A stretch of DNA of 64,000 nt. Origin: Odontesthes bonariensis (lineage: Eukaryota; Chordata; Actinopteri; Atheriniformes; Atherinopsidae). A program made the position numbers and the translations under genes. The stretch is from positions 33,592,197-33,656,196 of the forward strand of contig NC_134509.1 of the NCBI RefSeq assembly GCF_027942865.1, read 5' to 3'. The notes beneath the pieces are model-generated. The model was not told where the DNA came from. It ran no database searches and saw only the letters and a program-made list of their open reading frames with translations. Below are positions 12,001 through 26,579 of the stretch, in pieces; within the stretch, counting starts at the first letter, position 1, and every line of letters begins with the position of its first letter.

Positions 12001-15000
12001 TATTCTGAAAAAACCTCAGAGGTATGTGTGTACAGATGTTTGGGCGTATATTTTACCCTTGGTAGTGACTCATAGACCTCTACTGGGTCTAAACCACCTG
12101 GGCCCAGTCTCTTCTGCCTCTCCTCCTCCACCAGCTCCTGCATGGCACCCTCCATACGAGTCTGTGCACATCTGCGCACCCGTTCTTTCAGCAGCTCCAG
12201 TTCACGGTTGAATGCATCCAAGTATGGCCTATCTGCAGTCTAACACAGACACAAAAATATTGGAAGAAACCATATCCTCCAAAAAGCACATGATTTTCCC
12301 CTTAAGGTCCTACAAATCAAAGCACACATCCGTAACTACAAACCTTGATCTTTGAGAAGAATTGTCTAAAGCAGCCTCTTGGGTCAACACTCAGTGTTCG
12401 AGCCAAATCCAAGATGAACTGCATGACAATGGCTTGATGAGCCACCTGCTCCATAAGGGCGTGTTTCTACAAGGGCAGTAAGAGTTTTGCAGGCTTCACC
12501 AGGATGACGTAGCTGTTTTTTTTCCGTTATGTTCTTAATCAAGAAAACACAGAAATATTCTTCCAGTGGGACTCACCTCATCGATCTCAAAGTCGATACA
12601 GATGACAACAAGGCAATTAGCAGTCTCTTCACACACCAGATGTGGGTTGTCTGATAAATACTTCAGACTGTCGTCCCAGCGCCCCAACATGCCTGGTAAA
12701 ACACACAAATCTGGCATTGATGGAGGAAGTCAAATATAACAGGTTTTTACTTGACTCCTCACTGTTTGTTCTCCTGCTGGATGGAGAAGGTGTAACATTT
12801 CTTTCAACAAACATTGGCTCTTAATATCAGAATCAGAATCAGAATCAGCTTTATTGGCCAGGTTTGACTAAACAAACAAGGAATTTGACTCCGGTAACTT
12901 CACTCACAAAGTACAACACTCAACAATAACATAAAATAATAAAAATTAGAAATGCAGAACAGTAAGAGTGGAATTGAGTATGGGTGGTAAATAGGGATGT
13001 GTACAAGAATAATAAATACAGTATATACATTTGCAATAAATAGACACTATGGGTGGGAATGCTATTCCTGGGTGTTCAACAGAGTGACTGCTTGGGGGAA
13101 GAAGCTGTCTTTGTGTCGTCTGGTTTTGGCAAGCAGTGCCCTGTATCGTCTGCCAGAGGGGAGGAGATTGAACAGTTTGTGACCAGGATGTGAGGGGTCT
13201 GCAGAGATTTTTACTGCCCTTTTCCTGGCCCTGGACTGGTACAGGTCCTGGATGGAAGGGAGGTCAGTTCCAATAATCCTCTCTGCAGCCCTAATTGTCC
13301 GTTGCAGTTTGGCCCTGTCTCGTTTGGTGGCTGACCCAAACCAGACAGTGATGGAGGTGCAGATGACAGACTAGATGATCACCGAGTAGAAAGTGGTCAG
13401 CAGCTCCTTAGGCAGATTAAATTTCCATAGCTGTCTCAGGAAGTATAACCTCTGCTGGGCCTTTTCTGGATAGTGACAATGTGGGGAGACCATTTTAGGT
13501 CCTGTGAGATGGTTGATCCCAGGAACCTAAAGGAATCCACATTGGACTGTGTCGTTCTGAATGGTGAGTGGGGGGAGTTGGGGGGGGGGGGCTTCTCCTA
13601 AAGTCCATTTTCATCTCCACAGTCTTCTTGGGGTTAAGCTCCAGGTGGTTCTGACTGCACCACTGGGCCAGGTGCTCCACTTCCTGTCTGTAGTCAGACT
13701 CATCACCATCCTGGATCAAACCAATGACAGTGGTGTCATCTGCGAATTTCAGGATGACTATATGATGATTAATTAGGTAAGAAAAAGTAATAATAATAAT
13801 AAAAAACACTTGTTTTAACCTGCTATCACCTGTGGTTTACAGTATAAACTTGTATAATAATATTATAATAAGTATAATCTTGGTTGCTATGCGCCGGCCT
13901 TATCGGCAGCAAGTCTGTGTAACTCTCAATTTTTCTCGTCGTTTATATGATTATTTGTCATTTTTCATTTTGAGTTTCTATCTAAACATTTTTAGTAATT
14001 TTTATTGATCTGATTTTTTGTTTTATTTTAATTGTTGTTGTTAATACAATCATCGTAAATATTTAAAAAAAATGTTGAGCTACTTGACTAATTTGAATTT
14101 GCCCCATTGGGGGATGAATAAAGTATTTTTCTATTCTATTCTATACTATTCTATAAGAACCCTCTAGTGAGCACTGTCTGTTCCACCTGCTCTTTCCTGC
14201 AGAAAGTTGACTATCTGAGGTAGGATCTTCATTTTAATCATGTGAAACACTGGATGCGGTGTGTCCATACCTCATTAGGAGTTTAAGAGCTCTCTCAGTC
14301 CCTCCATCTTCAATTCCTATCATTTTATTTTTTGGACCATATATCAGAATGAAAGTCTTTGTTTTCTGTCAAGATCTAAGGATCTCTAAGCTTGTCTATG
14401 TATCTGGAGAGGATTTTTAAAAGATCTCCAAATCAACTGCTGGTTTGACGAGGATTGGCTAACCCAGATCTAAAGCAGGACATGCAGTCCAAAAAGAAGT
14501 AATTTACTTACAACTCTTGCTGCCGCTGGTGTCAAAGTGGATGTGTGTACAGTGAATCTCAACTGAGACGGCTCAAACATGACATGAACAGTAGGTGTGC
14601 AAAGACAAAGCCTTTGGTGTCCGAAATGAACACTACAACACTAACAGTTTGACAATGAACATATAGGTGAGGACCAGAAATTTTTGGAATAATGTGCTGT
14701 GAACAAATTAACCAAAGACAATTATTTTGCCACCATGTATGTAGACACGTTTGGTGCAGACCACAGACATCTACTGTTGTGAATAAACTCATTCCAGCTG
14801 GGAAAACGGTGGCAAATGGGGCAGTTCAATCTCGGTTGACGATTTGTCATTGTACAGCTTTCAGCCACTGAGTGAATAATGAATTCTTTATCATAATCAG
14901 TGCTTGAAGATTTTGCAAGGACCAGCCATCACTCCAAGCTGCAGATCCTCAGAACATGTGCAAATCCACAAAAGACCTGCTCAAAATGAGGGTTTGAATC

Positions 15001-17068
15001 CCACGGATATTTTCTCGGGAAGATTTGAAATAGTTGGAAAGTAAGGATTTGAGAAAGCATGAGTGCAAACACAACAAAAAGAGATCATACCAAAGTGTTT
15101 GATTTCCTTTGCATACTTCTCCATAAAGGTCTTGTGCTTCTCCACCTTTGTCTCCTGTGTTTCCTCCTTCCCTACAGGCTTGATGTTGAGCACACTCTGG
15201 AAAACAGAATAAAGTGAAGAAATGAATGGGCATACCGACAGGTTACATCAAATCTTGAAATCTTTCCAATACCTTGTTGAAACCTTCTTTGCTGATAGTG
15301 TCTACATTCCAGGATAGTTTCTTTTCTTCTCGCCTGTGTTCCTCCATCAGTTTCTCAAAAGACTTTTCATCCTTCTTAAGTTTCTTCACCTCATCCCGGA
15401 CTTTCTTCAGCTCAGCTTCTCGCTCCTCATCCTGCTCTCCATCCTTTATCCTTTCCTCCAGATATTTAAGTCGTCGCTGGGCTTCCTCTTGTAGCCTCTG
15501 GCCTTCTGCCAAGTTATTTTCCAGATCCTCGCCTCTCTGTTGAAACTCAGCCATTTTCTCCAGCCGGGCCTGATGCGGCATGTCAGAGTGAATGGGAACA
15601 AAGCGATTTTAAAAAAAAAAACAGATATGAGGCAGAGGAAATGGGTGTAAAAACAATTGTATGATTACTAAGGACATGTGGTTGAAATTAAATGTTTAAA
15701 TGTAACAACAGAATCTAAAAAAAGACCAAACAAAAATGTGCACATGGGGAAATGACGAAAACTGACAATCTGCACATGTTCTAGAAACGATCACTGAAAA
15801 CTGTCTTATTGCAATATGTAGACGATGCCAGATGTTGGAGAAAGATATAAATTATCATGGATTTTGACAGCTGCAAATAAGCCCAGGAGTGGCCAGATTT
15901 GTACATTTACACAAGATAAGATAAAATATAATGAACCAAGTGAGTTGCAGCCATATCACCTCTTATCATTTCAACAAGTGGTTTTATCTGGATTTTCCCA
16001 ACAACAAGCCAAGTCTTTAAATATCTACAGATATCAAGTGTAGCAAAAGGAAATGAAGCAGAAAGGGAAGCAAAGGGAATACTGGAAACTATCAGGCACT
16101 GTAGACCTTTCCCCTAACGCGTAGTGTGACAGGAAGGCAATATTTAAGCTCATTACTTAAATCCAGAGCCAGCAAACAGAGCCTGTGCAATGGAGTTATT
16201 GTGACAAATATATTTGTACTTAGACACTTCATTTATCTCATTTTAAGCACAAATTGTGAATTCACAGACGCATCATTAGTATAGTATATAGTAGGCTATG
16301 TATATATCATATTAATACAATTTATCTTATATACATTACATTTTAATTTCCCCTACAGATAGATAAGGAATCTTTTATTAAATAATTTTCACATAAATGT
16401 TACTTGGTGTATCCAGTATTTGTTGCTGCATGATGTTTAACATATTTCCACCTTTTTTTGTCCGGATTATTTAGAAAGCTTGTGGGTCTGTTCCTATGTT
16501 TATTCTTATTTCTAACTTTTTGCCTCTTAACACGATCCAGGTGTGTTCAAATTCCAACCCAACCCAACATAATTAATTTGCATAATTTACAGTTCTGCTT
16601 TTATCTGACTCATTGAGTCTTGCGACCGTTTTGAGCCTACCTATATATTTTCATTGGAAAAACAAACAAATAAATAAAAAACAGAATGTTCTGCATAATA
16701 ATCCACTTTGTTCATATTCGACTTTCACTTTGAGCTATTTCATTTAGGCTACCGTGTTGCACGCGGATTTTGACTAAGTCTTAGCGGATCTTTCACCACG
16801 CGACAACCACAGGGCTCTCACATCTCTCCGTAACACCTGTTTGACAAACTCTGTCTGAGTCGACTCTGTTCGTAAAATGTAACTTCCACCGGCAAAACTA
16901 ACCAATTATGAGACTCCAAACGACACAGCTAGAACAAGTTTCTCTGCTGACCCGGTGTCTCATTCTGAACAGACTCGAAGTGTCGACGTATGGACTGGTC
17001 ACGTCTTCATCGTCGGACACGTAGATGTGGTCCCAGGCGCTGTAGTCGACCCCCGCTCTGCTGCTCAT
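9059..17068 (-). CDS. cdc37: Hsp90 co-chaperone Cdc37
   Basis: Cdc37 loads protein kinase clients onto Hsp90 in the cytosol. Eight exons give 366 residues: 16952-17068, 15273-15569, 15091-15196, 12577-12692, 12344-12466, 12057-12239, 9260-9331 and 9059-9145. All junctions are GT-AG and the phase closes to a TAG stop. The N-terminus reads MSSRAGVDYSAWDHI; the YSxWDHI core and the following VSDDED, which holds the CK2-phosphorylated serine of the family (Ser13 in human), are conserved. Then follow a Glu/Lys-rich coiled coil (about residues 40-110), the PWNVDT-like turn (SWNVDTISKEGF), the KHFGMLGRWDDS client/Hsp90-binding region, the VCEETAN motif, and the C-terminal RLGGPGGLDPVEVYESLP-type segment (here RLGPGGLDPVEVYESLP) ending in a short acidic tail. 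Human CDC37 is 378 aa, so length is normal. CDC37L1 is excluded because it lacks the YSxWDHI start. Introns carry several retroelement fragments. Confidence 0.95.
10757..10905 (-). repeat. retroelement 3' end with (TTCAAGA)n tail
   Basis: Five or more tandem copies of ATTCAAG-type units are followed by GGGTTTATTGTCATTCCAGCC, a typical reverse-oriented 3' end of a teleost non-LTR element. It lies in a cdc37 intron. Confidence 0.5.
12826..13775 (-). mobile_element. L2-like LINE fragment (reverse transcriptase C-terminal part)
   Basis: The minus strand encodes a reverse transcriptase segment around 13495-13760 with the FADDT active-site motif followed by WCSQNHLELNPKKTVEM. The 3' end at 12826-12870 is a (CAGAAT)n microsatellite adjoining GCTTTATTGGCCA on the plus strand, typical of fish L2/Maui-type elements. 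Frames are broken and the 5' part is missing. It sits in cdc37 intron 3. Confidence 0.75.
13890..14156 (+). repeat. LINE 3' tail with (TTCTA)n
   Basis: Ends GCCCCATTGGGGGATGAATA, then AAAGTATTTT and a TTCTA microsatellite, a common 3' end of teleost non-LTR retrotransposons. Short and noncoding. Confidence 0.5.
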
Positions 17069-17705
17069 CTTCTCCAACTTCTCGCTTTAAAATGTCAAAT
17101 TATAGACTGTAAGGAGACGCTACACTAACATGGCATCGGTGAAGTGGGCAAACAAGACGTAAACGGCTTTTGAAATCCTCTTAGCAACGCAAGAAGCTCA
17201 TGGGAATCCTCTTTCTGTGGCATCACCGCGCGCCATGGGGTCAATCAATCGCGTCATGAAGAAGCGCAGAAAACAATATGGTTTGTTTCTTGTGTCCCCC
17301 TCGTGCTCCGTGTTCAACTAAATGACATCGACCATTACAAACAGCCTCAGGAGCAACAAGAGAAGAAAAAGACAAAAATAAACTATCAACAGACCAACAA
17401 TGTAAGAGAATCCAAATACTGTAACCACTGTAACACTTCTCCCATTTCAAATGATTTAACTGAAGTTTCTCCATATGGATAACAGAAACTAGCTCTTGAT
17501 GACATTTCATAAAACTTAGAAGCAATGGATTATTCCATTCAAGATCAATTTCTTTGCCAACGCCATAACTATGGACACCGCTATTTGAATATGTGAGGGG
17601 AGTTGAGCAATCAAATAGATGGAAAATCATTTAATACAGCCTTAATACAGTAATAGCATCACTGAATTACTTTGAATTCAATTAATTTATTGAGAAAACT
17701 CAAAC
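17069..17705. promoter_or_regulatory. cdc37 upstream region
   Basis: Sequence 5' of the cdc37 start codon; the first 170 bases are less AT-rich than their surroundings, as expected of a housekeeping promoter. No specific motif is claimed and no divergent gene is recognised. Confidence 0.35.
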
Positions 17706-17882
17706 AACCATCCATTTTCATCTAGCTGGAGCCTACCCCAGCTGTTATTGGGCAGGATGCAGGGTACATCCTGAATGGGTCGCCAGTCCATCAGAGGGCC
17801 CCACAGAGACAAACAACCACGCACGCTCACACTCATTTACGAGGGACATTTTCAGAGTCACCAGTTAACCTAACGTGCATGT
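17706..17882 (+). repeat. dispersed fish repeat, copy 2
   Basis: Best-preserved copy: CCATCCATTTTCATCTAGC at the left, GGTCGCCAGTCCATC in the middle, TCACCAGTTAACCTAACGTG at the right. Confidence 0.6.
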
Positions 17883-20151
17883 TTTAAACATGCTTTTTTG
17901 TTTGCTTGCAGGGAATATCTGTTTTTGTTTGATGCTTTTGTTCAATGACATTTTGCTTTGGTGGCTTTTTAAACTTATTGAGTTGCTGGAAGACCAAAAG
18001 TACCCACCTTAGCTTGTCTTTTTTCCCTTTCTCTGCTTGTATTTCTAATTTGAAACTGTTCACCATTTGGATGATCTCTTTAACAAGAAAAAGAGGCAGC
18101 AAGATTTAAAAAAAATAAATAAATAATGAAAAGTTAATGCCTGGTGGTCTATTTTTACCAGACGGTTGATCTGTTGATTCACATTTAATTTGTCCACACC
18201 TTCAGTATCCACGCATTTGTTGCTTCAATAATATTTTTAATTTTTAATTTACTCATCTGTTTAAACGAAATCTCACATGTACCCTTTTGGAAGGATCTTC
18301 TAAGCAACTTTTGTTGTCTAACATCCACATAGGAAGAGGCCCAGGCCAGATGGTTCCTGTTGAAGCGTTTTTTTTTTTTTTTTCAACATTCCACATAACT
18401 TGCAGATATTCCAAGCTGCACTTCTTGTGTAGCTGACTGGTGATTGCACTTGACTTATCATAGTCTAGTTGATCTGCTGCCCCTTTACAACCCCCTGAAG
18501 CAAAGGCAGCCCATCACAACACATTATTTTTGGAAATAGTGTCCTGAATCTGAGGAGGCTTTAAACGGCTGTTTTAAATTCACAATCGGTGAAGTTTTCC
18601 ATGAATTCATAATTCAGGTCTAACCGCTGACGTCCAGTCATGACTCTTGTATTTTTGGACGATGCAAATGTGTCTGTTTCACATTTAGATTGCACTACTT
18701 ATTTTCTTACAGTGGGAATAAGCCTTGTTTAAAGGATTCTAGTTCTTTCAGTTTTCATTATATTGAGTGCAATGTATTTTGTATTTCTTAACAAAAAGGT
18801 TATGGGGATAAAATCAGCCCTTTCAAAATGGGGTGGTTGTATGTGGTGGTGCCACCTTTAACACCAGCACTCATTCTCTCAATAACAACACAAAGCACAG
18901 CACATTACATTGTTACAGTGAAAGGAACATTACACACAAGGCATCTTAGGAAGGTGTTGAGCCTGCCAGAGAAGCTTCAGTGTATATTTTTGACATTTAT
19001 TCCTCAAGTCTATAAATCTCAACTTGGTTCTTCCAAAATATATGTCCTCATTTTGTCTTTTAATGGTCTTGGTGATGTTTAATTTTTTGATCCTCAACCT
19101 GACGGAGCAATTTTGTACTGATTTCTTTGAAATGTTCACAACAGTACAGCAAACTAACTGAAAGTAAAGTTGTGAGTAAAAAACAATAGAGACTGTGATC
19201 AGTTTGAAGAATTGAGAAAACTTATCCAAATATTTGACTTATTTTAAACCGTGTCACTAATCCTCCTGACTTTAAAGAGATAAACTATAGTTGATTTGTA
19301 TAGGGAACCAAAACATTATAACCACTCCAAAACAGAAGCAATTATCCTGTTTTAACCATTTATAGAAAGGGACACAACTTAAGTTTGATTCACGCCGAGT
19401 GTACTGCAACAACACGGGGGGCAATACAAGCAAACATGACAAAGTAGTTTTTTTGTAGAGACCAGAACTAATGGAAAGATTGTAAAAAAACCCAGCCAAG
19501 CATTTCTTGAAAGCAGAAGCCATTCAGTGTTAAGATAACAGGATACCAGCCTCCCTTACTTCACCCGCTGCATTTCTCTCTGTGCGGGGGAGTAAAAGGG
19601 AGAAAGAGGAGAGGCAAAGGATTTCTGGGAATGTATCAACTCAGCCCACCCCACACAAGCTCTGAAGTGCAGTTTCTTGTAAAAGACTCAGACTTAGACA
19701 AACAAAACCAAAAAAAAACAACAACTTAAAAGTTCTGAAGAAGCTAATATAGCAATAGGGAATCACATACACTGGAAATGTACATTTACCAATTCTATAA
19801 GCAAGTTTACGAATCAGAGATTTTCAGGAAAAATGATCTGGTCCTGACTTATTCCACAGTAGTTTTTCAAGTAATTTATTTAGGTTGTCAAAGATGCATT
19901 AAAAAAGCCTGCAGGTCATCATTTAAAAGTTTTCACATCTTGGGTCCTCTCTGTCACAGGCACTGAGTTTGCACCACAATATGCAACATGTATATGTGCA
20001 CAGCAACTATGAGCACACGACAGCCGCTGCTTTCAGTGGTTTCCCAGGCAGCAGTGAATTTCAGTGAGATTTCCAGAGTACATCACAACACTGTCCAGTT
20101 CTAACATGTCCAGAAACAACAATGAAGCAGTAAAGGAAAAAAGAAATATTT

Positions 20152-20191
<40 letters not shown>

Positions 20192-20535
20192 ACAGCAGCT
20201 CCTCTTTAAGTTAAGGCACCAATATTACTGAAAAGATGCGTTACGATTTCCCTGAGGAAAACGCTAAATGAACTCTTTTCATTTTTAACGGTCACAATTT
20301 ACAGCTCCACATGCAGTCACACAAAATATATCAAACAGCAATGATTTCTAGAAAACATTATGTAAAAACTTTTTTTTTAATAGAATAATATAATAATTTT
20401 TAAGCACATCCCACTGAAACCAAGTTTTCATTGAAAGCACGAATGTAAGATATACAAACACAGAACAATAAGACGCTAAAACAACACCAACAAAAAAACA
20501 GTCACTTTAACTGACTAACTGATACAAACTGAAGA
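17883..20535. other. intergenic between cdc37 and ICAM, no gene seen
   Basis: AT-rich, with a (TA)n tract at 20153-20190. TYK2 homology would be expected here from human order; no kinase motif is visible. Confidence 0.45.
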
Positions 20536-21201
20536 TTAAAGGATAAGACCGGTTTTTTGACATTGGGCCCTTGATTTCACATTATAACATGATGTTCTAC
20601 TCACCCCTGCTTGTTGTTGGTAATTTGGAGCTGTTCCGAAGATATTCGAGAGGCGTCTGGCTGCTCTCTTGAGATATTCGGCCATGAAACGGTTTCCTAT
20701 GGGCAAGCTTATACAGGCACAAACTATGCTGTTTATAATTTATTAATTACTCTACACTAGCACTGATAACGTGGAGGTGCGTCGCTTACTTAAAAAAATC
20801 CGGGTTACTGTAATTTTGATTTCTTTTTTGTCGTAAAGTGGGTGTTACTGACGTCATCGTCGTGCTACTGCCACAGACAGCCCACAGACCTGCTGCCTGT
20901 TTATTCATTCGGCTAAAATTCAAAATTAGTAACCCGGATTTTTTTAAGTAAGCGACGCACCTCCACGTTATCAGTGCTAGTGTACAGTAATTAATAAATT
21001 ATAAACAGCATAGTTTGTGCCTGTATAAACTTGCCCATAGGAAACCGTTTCATGGCCGAATATCTCAAGAGAGCAGCCAGACTCCTCTCGAATATCTTCG
21101 GAACAGCTCCAAATGTTCAACAACACGCAGGGGTGAGTAGAACATCATGTTATAATGTGAAATCAAGGGCCCAATGTCAAAAAAACGGTCTTATCCTTTA
21201 A
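20536..21201. mobile_element. TTAA-flanked foldback element (piggyBac-like MITE), family A
   Basis: Arms of about 270 bp (20540 to about 20811 and about 20927 to 21197) are nearly perfect reverse complements, with a loop of about 115 bp. Ends read TTAA-AGGATAAGACCG and its inverse, so TTAA is duplicated at both sides. TTAA target sites are the signature of piggyBac transposons. No transposase frame is present. Confidence 0.75.
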
Positions 21202-21490
21202 GGCTAGGGATATTTCAAATGAAAAACCTAAAAACCCCATGATGCCGGTTATAACTGTGATAAGTGAGTCACACACACATGGCTCTGCTGCCAGTGGCTG
21301 GAAATATTTCCTAAAAACTGTAGTGTCCAGATGTTGCCACAATAAACTACTACAGACATTTTTTCTACTTTAGTCTGCATATGCAATTCACCCTTTTCTT
21401 GTACATTCATCTCCTTAACTCAATAAATTGTGAAATTAACAACTAAAGCTGTTGACATCTGTTTTCTAATATGGCCTCAAGCATAAAGTA

Positions 21491-21986
21491 TAGGGATGGG
21501 AATCGAAAACCAGTTCTTGTTGAGAACCGGTTCCCAGTTTTTCAATTCATTGGAAATGTTTGGCAATTTTGCAAACCATTTGCCTCATTGTAAAACCTGC
21601 TATTAGTAACGGTTAAGGTTAAATGAATGCCTTTTCATGCATTACATTTAGATGAAATCATGAGAAACAGAGCCTGACTGGCTCAGAGCCAGAGGCTGGT
21701 GGTACTACCCCCAGTTCACCTCTACCTCCAGCTTCTCCTTTCATCAGAGCAGGGAAGAGTTAAATTACCCAGGCCATGATAGACCAATGTGGACCTCACC
21801 GTTGTTGGGTTTGTAAGGTCATGACTCGTGTTACTTCTATACTAAACAAAGTTGATGCTAATCGACCGGTTTGTTGTCCTTTTTCTCCAAATGAGAATTG
21901 ATAAGGGAACCGATAAAGAACCGAATCGTTAAGCAGAATCAAAAATGGAATTGGAATCGTAAAAATCTTATAAATTCCCATCCCTA
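21491..21986. mobile_element. nonautonomous hAT-type element with perfect target duplication
   Basis: Ends TAGGGATGGGAAT and ATTCCCATCCCTA are exact inverses, flanked by a perfect 8-bp repeat ATAAAGTA (21483-21490 and 21987-21994). The interior keeps more internal inverted segments (GAACCGGTTC) but no coding frame. It lies just past the ICAM stop codon, probably in or near its 3' UTR. Confidence 0.85.
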
Positions 21987-22126
21987 ATAAAGTAAGACCA
22001 TGTACGACAGGGATGTCAAACTGATGGGAAACGATCAGCCAGACTCAAACTGGAAATACTGCAACGGTTTTTTCTGCATCAAGTCAAAGCCACAGCTCAA
22101 GACTGTCCATTCATATCCATGCAGGT

Positions 22127-24763
<2,637 letters not shown>

Positions 24764-26579
24764 CTCCTCTCGTTGGTTTAAAACAGGTTAAAAGTCTCCG
24801 AATTCAAGGTTGGACAGAGAGTGGCTCGAACTGATACGAAACGCAGTCAAAATGGTCGACTCCCCTTTCCCATAATTGACGTAAAGGAGAAGGAGGCTGA
24901 GTGCAGCGCGCGGTCACACTGTGACGTAACGCCGGGAGAGTTAAAGCGAGTAAGAATCAGGTTTAGAGAAACGGGAAGGATTCTGAAAGTGGAACCATTA
25001 CTGCTTTTGGGAAATCCCGGGGCTCTCAGCAGGGGATGAGTGGCGCCCTCATGACATGACCCGTCACCATTCATTTGGGCATGTCCCACAGAGCTTAGTC
25101 ATCACACTCGAAAACATCTCCGTTTCAACACAAGTTCATTAAGAATAGACCATTTTCTGAGGTGAAGGTAATGCATTAGGTCTGCGTTTAATCAATCAAC
25201 ACACGCACACGAGGCTCTTTCGTTGGCTATCTCTGTCATCTTTTTCATGAAGAAAATACTTAATAAAGTAAATAAAACAATACTTATGTAGGAATCGAGT
25301 GCAAAGCACTTGCACCTCAAAACTGTTGTTATGTGACTTAGAGTTGCCTAATTATAACGAGCCTATATCTGTTTTTGATTAGCAACAGAGAAAAAAGTTT
25401 AAACCTAAATTTTTGGGGGTAATTAGCTTCAAACGCGGAGTTCTCTTATCTGTTTTTCTGTGAGCCTTCCCCCACTTGGCATGTCCGGGATCAGATGGCT
25501 CAGAAGCTGCCTTGACTCCGTTTCACTTCCTCACACCCACTTAAATCCACTTCAGTTGTGTTCATTTTTTTCTGTGTCACTGCCCAGTTAATTTTAAACT
25601 GTTTATTCTAGTTCCCCCCGACTCCAGCTTGTACTTACTGGCGCCATAACTCTCTATCAGAAGCCCAGATATTTGAATGACACTCGGTATGAGGAAAAGA
25701 GCAACAGACCAGCACAAGTGGACGAGGAGAGGGCTGTCAAGTGAGGGAAACCATGACCACGCCACCAACAGAATACCATCAGAATACCATCCAACTCTGT
25801 CATAAGAAGCGTTCTTTAATAAGATTTATTCGCAATATAGTTTAAATGTAAAAGAGCAATAAATTTAAATTTCCAGTTCTCAGAATCTGTTACATATCAT
25901 GATGTCAAAGGTAAATAAGAAGAGAAAAGAAAAGTCTTTAAAGAGACTGCTTATGTTATCATCTCTTGAATTCCTTACTCTGAATGTGTGTATGGAAAAA
26001 AAAGAAAGAGAAAGCTGAAAATGCTTTCTTCTATTACTGTAGGTTGGCTATCAAACATTAGTAATTCAGTTATGAGTGTTCCTATTACTTTTTAACAGCC
26101 AGTAACGTTAGTAACGTGGAAACGTATGAAAGTCACACTGTTCTCAGGAAGTGAGCTCAGATAGGTTAAAAATGCCTCACAGTGTGTTAAATGCCACCGG
26201 GGAAAACAATGTTTGTTTTCCTAGAGGCCTCAGTTAGCCAGAACTGAAATGAGGAAGGGCCTCTTACAAACTCCTCTGGTTGCTGGAGGGTATACTTAAA
26301 TATGAATATAAGCAATAATTACACAGAAAATAATAATTACCGGTAGGTTAATAATAAATGTTACGATTGAAATTCAATAAAAGCACCTCCTTAAAATAGT
26401 TTCTACTGCCATACAATCTATCTGCTCTGATCTAAAAGAAAAAAACAATGAACACAATTCCTAACATGCTTTAAGTATGAAATGTCCTGACCTGGCCATT
26501 TAACTGGACCTACTTGTCCCTGTGCACATTCAACAATTTCTTCCGGCCCATCCATCCATTTTCATCTGCTTAGCTGAGG
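24764..26579. other. region 5' of the ICAM gene, no other gene seen
   Basis: Contains the ICAM upstream region. I see neither a third Ig nor a membrane exon belonging to the second ICAM unit here. Confidence 0.45.

Noticed and set aside
9059-17068. Assignment to CDC37L1
   Set aside because: The YSxWDHI start, VSDDED site and DPVEVYESLP segment are those of CDC37 itself.
17235-17321. Small plus-strand gene divergent from cdc37 (MGSINRVMKKRRKQYG...)
   Set aside because: Only 28 codons, no recognisable homology and no clear splice structure.
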